Source: Gloeophyllum trabeum ATCC 11539 (taxonomy: Eukaryota > Basidiomycota > Agaricomycetes > Gloeophyllales > Gloeophyllaceae). From it: a stretch of 64,000 nucleotides of DNA. Below, piece after piece: positions 23,876 to 34,742 of the stretch (its first letter is position 1; every line of letters begins with the position of its first letter). Location of the stretch: assembly GCF_000344685.1 (NCBI RefSeq), contig NW_006920419.1, positions 18,632 through 82,631 on the forward strand. Reading direction: 5' to 3'. Made by a program: the position numbers and the translations under genes. The notes under the pieces were generated by a model that worked only from the letters and a program-made list of their open reading frames with translations, was not told where the DNA came from and did not search any database.

Positions 23876-26800
23876 TCATGGACATAGCGCGAGCATAAGG
23901 CGCACTGTCTCAAAGCGCACAACTGGTGAGAATATTTGGTCGAAGTCTATACCTTCAACCTGTGAGAAGCCTTTAGCAACTAATCTCGCTTTGTGACGTC
24001 CATCTGATTTGACGTCAAATACCCAGCGACATTTTATGACTTTATGCCCTTTAGGGCGGTCAACCAAGTCGAAGACTCTGCACCAACGAAGTGCATCCAA
24101 TTCTTCGTGGCAAGCAGCTCTCCATTCCTTCTGCTTCTCTGGTGGTAAGTGAATGATATTGCGGTACGTCCATTCTCTGACATTGGACATGTCTGGATCA
24201 TCTGCCTCAGGCGAAATAGCCTTCAGAAGCAGGTAATTAATTAATGGTACTCCCCCTTCCCGGCATAGCTGTGCCAGAAGTAACTCATCAGCGTCATGTT
24301 CAGACTGCTGGTCAGAGGCTTCAGGAGCGACTGGCTCATGTGAAGCACCCGGGGATTGAGCAGGAGGGTCGCGAGGTGGAGGGGCAGAGCTAGGTCCGGG
24401 AACCTGTTGCTTCTGCTTGGACTGGCGAGGTATGCGAGACGTCTTAGGTTTTTCGCCAACTAAATCCTTCCACTTCTTGTCTGACTCAATCTCGCGATAG
24501 GTTTCTACGGGATTCCGCGATTCACCGTAGATATTACCCGGGCGAGTTACTGGTTTCCTTTCTCTCACCGGTCTCCGCGGCTCATCTTGTGGCGCAGGAT
24601 CCCCCGGAGGTGGAGAAGGTGGGTTCTCAGGCTCTCGCGCCTCAGGCTGCGCAGGTTCGTCATCACGATCCTGGCCTCACCCCTTTTGGGAGTTAGGAGG
24701 AGGACGTGAGTCTGGCTCATCGTCATCGGTGATCCAGTCATCATCAGAATTTTCTGGTTTAGGTGCACTTTGCAGCCTAGTGCTTGCCCGTCGCTTTGTA
24801 TTAGAGCATTTAGGGAACATAGCTTCGTCAAGCAGCGCAGTAGGCTGGGTGACTACACTATTATTGGTGCGCATGAACTTGAAGCCATGGCTGCCATCAG
24901 CGACACCAATGTAAGTCATCAGCTCAGCTTTAGGCGATAACTTATTGGGTCTGGTTTCCTTAGGCAGGTAGACATACGCTCCGCATCCAAAGACACGTAA
25001 GTGCTTGATGTCGGGAGCTTCCTTGTTCAGGACCTCATAAGGAGTCTGCCATTGATGGTGCTTCAAAGGGGTCCGGTTGTAGACGTGAACAGCATGGTCT
25101 ACCGCAAATTCCCACCAAGATGGAGGTGAGCAGGACTCTAGCCGCATTGACTGCGCTTTGTCCATTATAGTCCGAATAAAGCGCTCAGCGCGACCATTCT
25201 GTTGGTGTGCATAAGGTGCGCTTTGTCAGATTTTTATGCCCTCATCTCTGAGCATCTCGATGAATGCTTCAGATTTATACTCTCCCCCTGCATCAGACAT
25301 CCACTCCTTAATTTTCCTGCCATATTGATTTTGTACGTAGGCTAGGAATTGATGAGTCTTAGCAATTGCAGCACCCTTGGAGCGCATATGCATGACCCAT
25401 CCATAGGAGGTGTAGTCGTCAAAGAAGACGATTGTGTACCGATACTTATGGTAGGAGTCTATGGGGAATGTCTTAAGATCAGAATGAATTAACTCAAATG
25501 GTTCTTTCGCGCGTAGAGTGGATGGCGGGAAAGCCTTAGAAGGCATTTTGCCTTCCGCGTATCCAGGGCATACTGGGTCTTCCGAAGGAAACTCCAGATT
25601 GGTGGGGAAACCTTTGGTGTGTTCCCTAGCTTGCCTCAGGACTTCCTTAGAGGGGTGTCCCATGCGACAGTGCATAATCCCATAATCGACCGCATAGATC
25701 GTTGGGAATATAGAGTACGCATCCGGTGCAGGAATTGTACTGACACTGTAGATAGTGTCGCCAGGTTGCCGCGGTAAAAACCTGAATAGAGGTTTGCGCA
25801 ATCCCTTTTCGTATAGACTTATGTGTCGGTCATTGCCAGACACTTTCAATTTATCCTGGAGTAATACTCCGAGTGACATGAGGCGAATATTCAGGTCAGG
25901 TGTATAGTATACTGGAAATAACCGAGTGGTTATGTTCCCGACGTCCTTGATATAATAATTCAGGACAGTCGTACCAAAACCAAGTATTTGTGCAAACCCG
26001 TTCATGGTAGACGCGGTTGCAGGTTGCTTAAATTCCTCAAAGTCAATGAAGTCACTCATGTCATAAGTAAAATGCCGAGAGGCCCCCGAGTCAAGGATCC
26101 AGGTGTTACCCTGTTGTGCCTTATCTTTCCCTTTACATTTTGCACACGCAGCATAGGTTTGCGCATGAGTGCAATATATTAATGCCAATGTTACAGGACT
26201 CAGATTAAGATCTACACTATGCTGCCCTAACTGTGATGGCGCGTCAGTGGAGTCCTGTAAAGGGGAAGATGGCACGTATGAGTAGTGCTCGTCAATAAAG
26301 GCATTCTGGTCGAAGCCAGCAGCCTCTGCGATAGTGCGGTCCAGGTCTTCCTCGTCACCGAGACGTCCTTGTCACTACCCCAGTCGATAGACTGGTTGTC
26401 GTCGTGGTCGCTGTCCGCAGCATCATCCGCGCGAGCAGCTCCTTCAAAGCGAGTGCGCTTGGACGCGCGGCTGGAGGCGATGGAGTCAGCGTCCTCCATG
26501 TCAACATCCGGGTTCGGGTCGACTTGCCCGACAAGAGCGTCCAAGACTTTGATATCCTCTTCAGTGGGACTTATGTCGAGGTCCCACGCGAGCTTGAAGG
26601 CTTTCTTGATCCGCTTGTTGTGGTAGTGACTAGTATCTGCCGAAGGAGGCAGGTGGAACGGACCTTGCTCTTTGACCGTCCGAGTCTTGCTGCCAGTAGG
26701 CGCGATGTCGAGGATGTGAGCGATGGTCGGAGGAGGAAGGGAGACGGTCGAGGCGATCAAGACGCCATGGGCATGGTGGTGATCGTGGTTTTGCCCTTGA

Positions 26801-27648
26801 CGCTTCTTGCCTGCGCGCTTGCCGCGATAAGGGCGCCTTTTCCCATCTCGCGCATTGCCGCTGCTGCCCTGAGGGCGCTGCTGCTGCTGCGAATAAAAGG
26901 AAGGATCACCCGGCTTACGCTTCACCACCGAAATCTTATGTGCACCTAGCTGTGTTGTCTTCTTGTACTGGGATTGCTCCCAGGCAGTGACGACAGCCCA
27001 TCGTCGATGTCGATCCCTGGACTAAGACTTGAACAACAGAGTCATACCGAGGAGGGAGCGCATTGAGGCAGATCAGTCCCTGAAGACAGTTAGGGATGGT
27101 CTGGCTCTCAGAAGCCAAAGCATTAAAATGCTTGGTGATCTTGGCGAAGGCGGGAGCAGGATGTTGATCAGCCGGGATCCTGGTAGTTAACGCCCCACGC
27201 AGTTCATTATAGATGGAGGCAAGAGATGAGATACCATACGTGAAGCTGAGCTCCTTCCAGGTTTCTTTAGCCATTGTCTTGTCTTGAATAAGGGTGGCAA
27301 CGGCAGGGGAGCATTGAAGACGAATTGTACCGATGGTCTTGGTATCATTCAGTCTCCAGGCGTCTCATGCAGAGGTATCTTCACTGGTACTGCCATCCTT
27401 GGAGGTGGTTACAACAGGGTCAGGCATAATAATTGTACCGTCACAATGCCCCCAAAGGCCTTGGGACATGAGGTACGCCTTCATCTGTTGGGACCAGAGC
27501 GACCAGTTCGAGCCGTCGAGGATGGGGACAACAGCAATCAAGTTGTTCGACATTGTTTGAGGAGCGATTGAGAGATCTGAAATCTGTATTGAGATCTCAT
27601 CAGTATCAGTGAAGCTATGCAGCCCAATAAGGGCACACTGCTCCATGC

Positions 27649-28259
27649 TGTTGGCTCCATCAGGGAGTTACCCCAGGATTGATCATCAAGCCTGATGGCT
27701 GCTGATAACAGTGCCTACGGCGATGATCACGCATCAAGCCACACTGCAGCCTGTGAGGGCGCATAGGGCGATGTACAGGTGAGCGAGGCGCAACGCGCTG
27801 CAGCGAGTTACCGTGCAGATGCAAGCTGCCTGCTTGGGCTCATAACCTGATGAAGCATTGGCCAAAACGCTAGACGATGATATCCCAGAATGCCAGGGAA
27901 CCAACAAGTACCTTGGCAATAGTCAATACTGATGAAGAGTTATGGAGGCAGCAGCACGCACAGTGCACCCTACACAACTCACCTGTATTGAGTGGATGCT
28001 GTAGCTACTGGTAAAGCTCGTATAAACGACCCTTGTCATTAGGCAGCAGAGCTGCAGGGTTTATATACACTGTGGCCCATAGGCTGACTAAGCTACGTGG
28101 AATATCTATAATCCTACTGAGCTCCACCTATGATGGCACTGACCCACATGAGCTCCGTGCCCTTGTACAATAATGGAATATACCAGAATATTCCAGAGGG
28201 TTCCGGTACGTTCTGGTACGTTGTAGAACCTGGCAGCTAAGTCAGCGCCTAGTTCAACA
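27649..28259 (-). repeat. 5' long terminal repeat of the copia element
   Basis: About 611 bp bounded by TGTTG at its 5' end (minus strand, 28259) and CAACA at its 3' end (27649), the TG..CA ends expected for an LTR. A TATATAAA box at 28067-28060 (minus) lies inside. The partner LTR is missing, so the boundaries rest on the terminal palindrome and on gag starting about 100 bp downstream. Confidence 0.65.
28060..28067 (-). promoter_or_regulatory. TATA box in the copia LTR
   Basis: TATATAAA on the minus strand about 190 bp into the LTR, positioned to start transcription toward gag. Confidence 0.55.
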
Positions 28260-28523
28260 AATACTGGGATATAAACATATTGGGTGCCCTAGAATGTCGG
28301 AAAGGAGCATTCATAGTTGAGATGAAGGTATGCAAGCAGCTGCTAGAATGGTCCCAGATAATAATATCATCCATAGAGACGCGGATATATCCAACCTGAT
28401 CTAATCAAAGTCATAGCAGATAACAACATTCCGATACTAGGGCAACTTTCGAAATCCGCAAAAGCTGTAGTAGATAAGAAGTCAAATACCGGCATACGAG
28501 GTACCATCTCACAGGCCCATCAG

Positions 28524-28898
28524 ATGGTCAGGTACGCCAACCATTGTGGAGTACAGGCAGTGGGATGCTCGGATTATGGCAAGATGTGGGTTTTACGGCT
28601 TCCATCCAGCTTTTCCGGGATGGCGAAATGGTATGTCGTGGAAAGGGGGCATTCGCGTCTGGCAGTCGCAGTCGAGATGAGATCAGCATTCATGAAGATG
28701 CGGCAAGACTTGGAGGATCTCGAGGATCTACGGAAAGAAGTAGAGCGAAGAATCTCAAACCTGATGCAAGCTAAGGCTAGCGCCAAGTCGATAAACGAGG
28801 CACAGAAGTATGCTGACGAAATACAGAGGTTGAAGGAGATGCTTGACAATAGGACCTATGAGAACTATCGGAAGGACGGAGGTTATGATGTTGCATGA
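28524..28898 (+). CDS. Hypothetical coiled-coil protein, 124 aa
   Basis: An ATG-started frame whose C-terminal two thirds form a convincing coiled coil (DLEDLEDLRKEVERRISNL, then AQKYADEIQRLKEML). The first 40 residues look like random translation. It may be an exon of a larger gene or a captured fragment next to the LTR. No function can be assigned. Confidence 0.35.
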   Translation: MVRYANHCGVQAVGCSDYGKMWVLRLPSSFSGMAKWYVVERGHSRLAVAVEMRSAFMKMRQDLEDLEDLRKEVERRISNLMQAKASAKSINEAQKYADEIQRLKEMLDNRTYENYRKDGGYDVA

Positions 28899-29058
28899 TC
28901 AGCGCACCTGCGGACTTGAGACATTACTGCTGTATGTTGCCCTCTGCGAGACTGCAACCCACTGTATACTTTCTGATAGCAATAACCGAGTGGTGCTTGT
29001 CTTCATGTAATATTTATATTCATGCCATAGCTTTCAAGTTGAGAATGGGACTGCTAGC

Positions 29059-29360
29059 TTGTCAGTCCGCCTATATGACAGTGATCTCCTTGACATTGAC
29101 ATTTCTCCGTCTCAGCTCACTAAACTTTCCCTGAACTCAATACACCTCAATACGTCTATCATGCAATTCCTGGAGAAACAATGCCTGCTCACTCACGTCT
29201 CTGAGCTTGCACCTCCTTGGCTGCAACCTATCTCAATCCCCGGGACTAACGTTCCAGAATTTAGAGGAGGCCCGGTAGTCAATTGACGGCGACTGGTTCG
29301 ATATCATTCCGCCCAGATTGATCGCACCGATTCAGAAGCTGCGCGGAGTCGTATGACGAA
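29059..29360 (+). pseudogene. F-box subfamily relic (middle LRR segment)
   Basis: Contains DIDISPSQLTKLSLNSIHLNTSIMQFLEKQ, which matches the central segment of the cluster genes (for example SQLTGLSLG...SIIRLLREQ at 35.7 kb). After a stop, a GDWFDIIPPRLIAP piece corresponds to the later LP.FIAP block. There is no F-box and no C-terminus: a decayed fragment. Confidence 0.6.
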
Positions 29361-30020
29361 GTACTTGAGGACGAGGACCGTATAATAAGCTCCCAGGTTG
29401 ACGCGTGCTGGCTGCCGCATTGTAAGGTACACTATAACATTGGTCAAGGAACAATCAGAAAGAGGAATTGCCTCTTCCTCGATGCACGCAGAAGCCCAAA
29501 ACAGCTCGTGCTAGGCGGTTCAATGGCCTCACCCCGCGAGGCTGGAGCGGGAAATACTACCCTTCACTCTCCCAGTGTAAAAGTCATAGTGGAATTGTCG
29601 TCATGTGTTCTGTGAGCGTAGAATTGTTACATATGGGATTCTGTAGCATACCTGAGTGAGTTCAAGGACCAGCAACTCAGCGCTGAGCTATAAGCAGATG
29701 GACTGCCCGGTCGGGGGCAGTTCGAGGCTGTACATGTCCCCATGCCTACGGGTTGAGTTAGGTTGCTGCGCACGCCAAACGCACGTCGGACAGCCTTGTG
29801 TTGGAGAGACAAACGCGCCCGGATTCCTCGCAACTGACATTTGCCTTTTCTGGACTATCGTATCTTGTTGACAGTTCCATACGATTCACCTCAGCAACGC
29901 TCGTTATTTGATATTTCCACTTATTAGACTTATGATAAACTCATATCAACGGTATCGTTATCTTTGTTCCTAGACGTATCATAGCATACAAGTACCGCGC
30001 GCGTCTCGTACGCCAACCTC

Positions 30021-30198
30021 ATCTTTGCATTGTCCCGGAAGACGTGCTGAGTGAGGTGAGACGCGCGCCATACCCTGTCGTTTGTTTACCGTTTGCTTAC
30101 ATGTATCCTGTAGCCTTTGTTGTCTTGCTACAGGTAATCTACTATCTTTGCATTGTCCCGGAAGACGTGCTGAGTGAGCCTTTGTTGTCTTGCTACAG
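30021..30198. repeat. Pair of interlocked direct repeats
   Basis: A 35-bp sequence beginning ATCTTTGCATTGTCCCGG occurs at 30021-30055 and 30144-30178. A 21-bp sequence beginning GCCTTTGTTGTCTTGC occurs at 30113-30133 and 30178-30198. In the second array the two units abut; in the first they are separated by 57 bp. This looks like a tandem duplication in which one copy lost the spacer. Confidence 0.75.
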
Positions 30199-30424
30199 AC
30201 GACAACTACGTCTTCGCAGAGATCGTTCATAGCCAAAACCTTGGACAGCACATGACGGATTGCACTACCAAAGGTATGAATGACGGGAAAAACTAAATGT
30301 CCTTCATCTGGAGTCTGGAGTGACGGCCAGAAGAGGCTTCGAAGCTTCGACGCACTATATCAGGGCCTTTTGCAAATATTAATGTGAGTAAGTCTAGCAA
30401 GCTCTACAGAGTCGACTGAACTTG

Positions 30425-30960
30425 TGGCATGGCTCTCAGTCAGGAACGGCATGTGTCACGGACGTCCGAACGGACTGTATTGCAAGGACGTTGTAGTAAC
30501 GATAGCAACGCGGCGTACCACTGCCATAGTGCCAGCTAGCTTAAGTATTCTGTCCCTCAGCAACAGCGGTTTCACTGAACGTCGAGGACACCGGCTGCAG
30601 GTGGGACCCGGAGTGATCTTGTCTGACATTGCGATCTCTTGCAGCCATGACCGGTGAAGCTGTCATGTCGGTATGTGAACCAGTTGCTTAATGTTTTACT
30701 CCATGCTGAGAGTGACGAGGGCGCATTTCAGTCAGCGCAGGCCAACATTCCTACCGCAAAATGTGTCGAGTTGGCGCCTGAAACACCGGTGCACAACCTG
30801 CCTATGGAGTTGCTCTCGAAGATATTCTTGAACCTGCAACTCGAGGGGAAGGAGCTTGGGCGAGAGTTTATGCCCTTCATTCTGACACACGTTTGTCAAC
30901 GCTGGAGACAATGCGCCTGCTCAATCCCGGAACTGTGGCATGACATAGCCGTCACTGAAG
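30425..30960 (+). repeat. Segmental duplicate of 50,785-51,345 (promoter plus F-box 5' end)
   Basis: From about 30,425 the sequence parallels the stretch from about 50,785: a CACGGACGTCCG block, a TTGTAGTAACRATAG block, the ATG-containing first exon, the intron beginning GTATGTGAACCA and the F-box. Similarity continues to about 30,960 and 51,345, where the second copy diverges. The duplicate therefore carried its own promoter. Confidence 0.75.
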
Positions 30961-32105
30961 ATCGTGACCCCAGCTCTATCGCCGAGATTCCTTCAAAGGT
31001 GTGCATTCTCCGAAGATTCCGATCCTCAACAAGTCTGGCGGAACTGTGTCTTGCTCGGTCGGGAACCCTACCGATGCGCATTTCCCTGACTCTGTCCTAC
31101 GACATAGAGTTGTTAAAGGGCTTCAATGAATGCCTGCAAATTTGGAGAGCATGCTTTGTCCGCTGCAGCTCTATGCGGCTTGAACTGACACCGGCGATGC
31201 TGTGCATGATATTCCCGAACCCAATGGAGCTGCCCGTGCTCGAGTCTCTGGCCTTCATTAACACCTCCAACACTGCCGCCCCCACGATCATGCTGACGCC
31301 ACGGCTTACTTTCTTCATCCTATACAGCTTGGGCCTCAAAGATTCCGCTGCTATTAGCATTCCTCCATGTCAGCTCACTGAACTATTCCTTATGTTAATG
31401 GCGTTCGACTCATCCACTGTCCAACTCCTCGAAGCGCAATGCAGTTCGCTAAGGTCCCTGGCCTTGTCGCCGGGGAGTATCGATATGTCTCAGATGCCTC
31501 CCATCACCTTTCCGGTTCTTGAAAAAGCCAGTCTATCCTTTGGGAGCCGTGGGTATGACGTCGTCCTGCCCAAGTTCATTGCACCGGCCTTGCGAACCCT
31601 ACACGTCAGCACCGCACACAACTCTGTTTCCCCGCCTCTCAGCGTGGTCCTCCCGACTATGCTTGCTGCGTCAGGTAGTCAGCTTGAGCACTTAATCATT
31701 CAATCCTGTGATGTCATCGAACACGAGGAGGAATTGTATGGAATACTGAAGGCGGTTCCGTCGTTGGTCTTTCTCTCGATACAGGGGGTACTTTTTTGGG
31801 ACTCCCCGCTGGACGAAGTCCTGCGCGCTCTTGTCCGCAGAGACCCAGCGTCGAACCAGTTCCCCGTCCCGCATCTAGAGAAGCTATTCATCAACATAGA
31901 GACGGCCGCTATAGACGGGTGCGCGGATGACGAAGGCTTGTCAGAGGTGCTTGACCTCCGGCGGAAGGCTGAATACGCTGTGGCGAAACTGGAAAGGGTT
32001 GACGTGCAGATCAGTAGTGGGATGCCTGAGGGGCCAGCGTCAGGCTGGCACGTCAGGCCGTGGATCGAAGGTATCATCAGGGGGTTCCACTTCGACGAAG
32101 AGTGA
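30647..32105 (+). CDS. F-box protein, cluster subfamily (copy 2)
   Basis: Two exons: 30647-30670 (MTGEAVMS) and 30732-32105, 465 residues. The intron starts GTATGTGAACCA and ends TTTCAG; the same exon-intron structure is preserved in the duplicate at 51 kb, which supports the start. It has the F-box NLPMELLSKIFLNLQ, the signature LTHVCQRWRQCACS, LCLARSGTLPM, a leucine-rich body, then EVLDLRRKAEYAVAKLE and an SGWHVRPW end. This is the most complete member of the subfamily here and makes a useful reference for the relics. Probable SCF adaptor, target unknown. Confidence 0.8.
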
Positions 32106-33886
32106 GTTCTATCCACTCACTGTACCGCCCTGCAAGCTCACGGTTGAACAGGGAAAAAGATTCGTTGTTCCAGGATGCGGAGACGTATGCTGACCGTTGT
32201 TATAGCATTCTTGGGAACTTCATGACATAGCTCGCGAGATCGGCAAGGGTAAGGATAATCAGGTATCAACACCTTCACCGCGTTATATGATCTGGAACTT
32301 TTATCATTAATTATTCATCGTCTGAGACGTCGTATCAGTCTGACTGCAGTTACTCAGCCATGAGATCATAACGTGATGTCAGCACCTGTACCTCTTCACC
32401 GATGCAACTAGTGCGAGCAGCGACAGCGTTCTAATTAGTAGCCCCGATGACATTACCGCCACTTCTCACATTGTGGCTTATCGCAGGTGCGGGCCTGCTA
32501 TCGCACTCGGTGGTATGGACGGCCGGCTGTATAGATTTTTGTACACCAGCTGGCCATGTTATTGAGATGGCTAGGGGGTCGTCGTCTATGAACATTTCGT
32601 CGCATGCGACGGCGCCGAGAGGGTCGCCGGGAGTGAGCATCTCGTGATGGACCACGGCCATCGGTGCGCGTGTCGAGAATTTGGTGTCAAGTCCAACCTG
32701 CAGAAAACGACATTTGAGCTTCCGGAGATCCCACTAAAATCCGAACGACGGAGGAGACTACCAGGATACTGACTGATCGACGCCCTAGCGTTCCTTTCGA
32801 CGTTCCCACCTGAGCTTCTCTGCTCGATAGGTGTATCAGTGGTTTCTGCACCTACGGAGGCATTCCGCCTCAGCAAAAATCCGCGTTGCGCCAGGCATAA
32901 CTCACCGTGTGATGCAGTATCCTCTGTAACGTTGCGGACCGCCATAGAGCTGCGGTGTACGTGTCGCTGTGTGGAAGTTCCTGTCGCCGTTGTGTTCTAC
33001 GTTAGATGCGAGCAGTCTCGAACGTGCCAAACGCACGTTCCTCTCTCGTACAAACAGAGGAACTGACCTAGTAATCGCCAACGGGAAGAATCTGTAACCC
33101 CAAGTGGAAATGGGAGAAAATTTGACTTCGAGGGGACATAGTACTGCCGCAACTATCTGTGCATCTGCCTGGATATCTGTACCTTTGGCGGGGCTGACTA
33201 GCTTGCGGGGATGGTCATCTGCGTGTCGTTAGCTCCCACTGGCACTATCCGTAGGATACCTATAGATCCGCAGTAATCCCAAGCCTACGCTGCGCCAAAT
33301 ATTCTCTGCCGCGAGATGCCATTCGGCGTAGACAGCCGGGGCGCAGAGGGTAGTGTGCTCGACAATCGGGCTGGGTGGCGTATGTCATAAGTCGAACCAC
33401 CAGATGCTTCTATTGAGAGCTGTCACTGTCCCCGGTTGGTCCCCGGGTCAGCGATTCCGCTTGAGCGGCGTGCTATTTATTCAGCCAAACCACTGTGTCT
33501 ACGACTGTAGGTGCATCAAACGTTAGGATACTCCGGTATATTCCTGATTGTGAAATGGATAATATACCGTACGATTTCGTGCCGCATGTCATCTCCAGGT
33601 GCACAGTCGGGCTGTAGGGTATACATGAGAATCAGCAACTCTCCATTTGCAGACGACGTCATGTGGGTTCTCTGCGATAGAACGTGAGACGCTTGCGGCT
33701 CTAATGACGGGCATCCAGCCGTCTGCTTCTGTTATTAATGAAGAGAAATTAATCATCAGGAAACGGGAATCGTACCTCATCGAGATGTATTACTCAGGGG
33801 GAATACCTGCGTAACTGTATGGACCGATGAGCGAACGAAAAATCCTTGTGGTCGTCTCAGGTGCAACATTTTTTAGATATGTATAG
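32106..33886. other. Intergenic with decayed duplicate of 34.1-34.5 kb
   Basis: The stretch at about 32,580-32,930 resembles 34,280-34,520: both contain a CTTCCGGAGAT block, a TGAGCTxxTC block and a GAGGCAT-CGCC/CGTC block in the same order. Neither copy has an intact frame. The rest shows only short motif-free frames. Confidence 0.5.
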
Positions 33887-34087
33887 ATGTCCTACCTCGG
33901 AAGTCGCGCTGTCAAGCCGCTACGTCGGGATGCCCGGGGCAAGGCCGAGTACGCTGTCGCGAAACTGGAATTGGTTGGCATACAGATGATTAGTAGTGGG
34001 ATGTACGGCGAAGGGCCAGCGCTAGGCTGGCATGTCACACCATGGACGGAAGGTATCATCAGGGGGTTCCACTTCGATCAAGAGTGA
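33887..34087 (+). pseudogene. F-box subfamily relic (C-terminus only)
   Basis: Encodes RGKAEYAVAKLELVGIQ, then GWHVTPW and GIIRGFHFDQE, nearly identical to the last 50 residues of copy 2 (AEYAVAKLERVDVQ...GIIRGFHFDEE). The upstream part does not match. Like copy 2 it is followed by the same downstream relic, so gene and flank were duplicated together and most of the gene was then lost. Confidence 0.75.
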
Positions 34088-34103
34088 GCACTAAATAATT
34101 CAC

Positions 34104-34660
34104 TCACATTAATACCGCCCTGCAAACCACCAGCCGAGGATTCAGGTAATCCGTGCACAGACGTACAGCGCCGCAGGACTCGGATGTACAGGAACTGTAC
34201 AAATCCATAAATACCACATTTATCAGGTTATTGAGGCGGCTACGGGTGTTCTGCCCGATAAATATTACGTCGGGAGAATGAGCATTGGTCGCGAATACTT
34301 GGAATCGCAGTCGAGTCTCGGCTGCAGAAGACAACACTTCAAGCTTCCGGAGATTGCGCGCGGCGGAACAGACGGTCAGAAGACTTGCGGCTGCATTAAT
34401 GATATCGGGCGTTAGTTTTGGCATTTCCGCTTGAGCTGTTCCTCAAGGGTGTACAGTATCATGATTTCTTCAGCTGCGGAGGCATCCCGTCTTACTATGG
34501 AGTGACGACCCGCTGAGATCAGGCGTAACGCACCGTAGGTACCATCCGGCCGCTCGGCCCGGGGGATAATCCAATACTTATGCACGTCAGTAGGCGCACC
34601 TTTGTTTTTAGCACCCACGAGTAAATAATTGCGACGCCCTTCCCCTGGTAAGTGGATCAA
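34104..34660. repeat. Decayed duplicate flank shared with about 32.4-32.9 kb
   Basis: Second copy of the block downstream of copy 2. Minus-strand frames of up to about 106 codons exist but are interrupted differently in the two copies, so an ancestral gene on the minus strand is possible and not identifiable. Confidence 0.45.
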
Positions 34661-34742
34661 CTGCGATACGCTTCGAATGTGTTAGAGTAACCAGAGCTCT
34701 TCGCAGTCAACTGAAAAACACTCGCCAAAAAGTGCTGTTTCC

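Larger units (their letters stand above)
23876..28259 (-). mobile_element. Ty1/copia LTR retrotransposon, 3'-truncated and decayed
   Basis: Read leftward: 5' LTR (28259-27649), gag from the ATG at 27553, a nucleic-acid-binding basic/acidic segment, protease (ILDSGAS, about 26,085), GAG-pre-integrase (HCRMGHPS) and integrase with D (HSDLKTF), D (MSDAGGEY) and E (NGRAERF). A proline-rich linker follows, then the start of reverse transcriptase ([18 protein letters not shown]... to [11 protein letters not shown]). It breaks off at about 23,876, before the YVDD catalytic motif, RNase H and 3' LTR. Gag-pre-integrase-RT order defines the copia class. In-frame TGA codons at 27367, 25228 and 24679 and frameshifts near 27.0 and 26.37 kb show that it is inactive. 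The integrase zinc finger has Tyr where a Cys is expected (CPGYAEGK). Confidence 0.88.
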
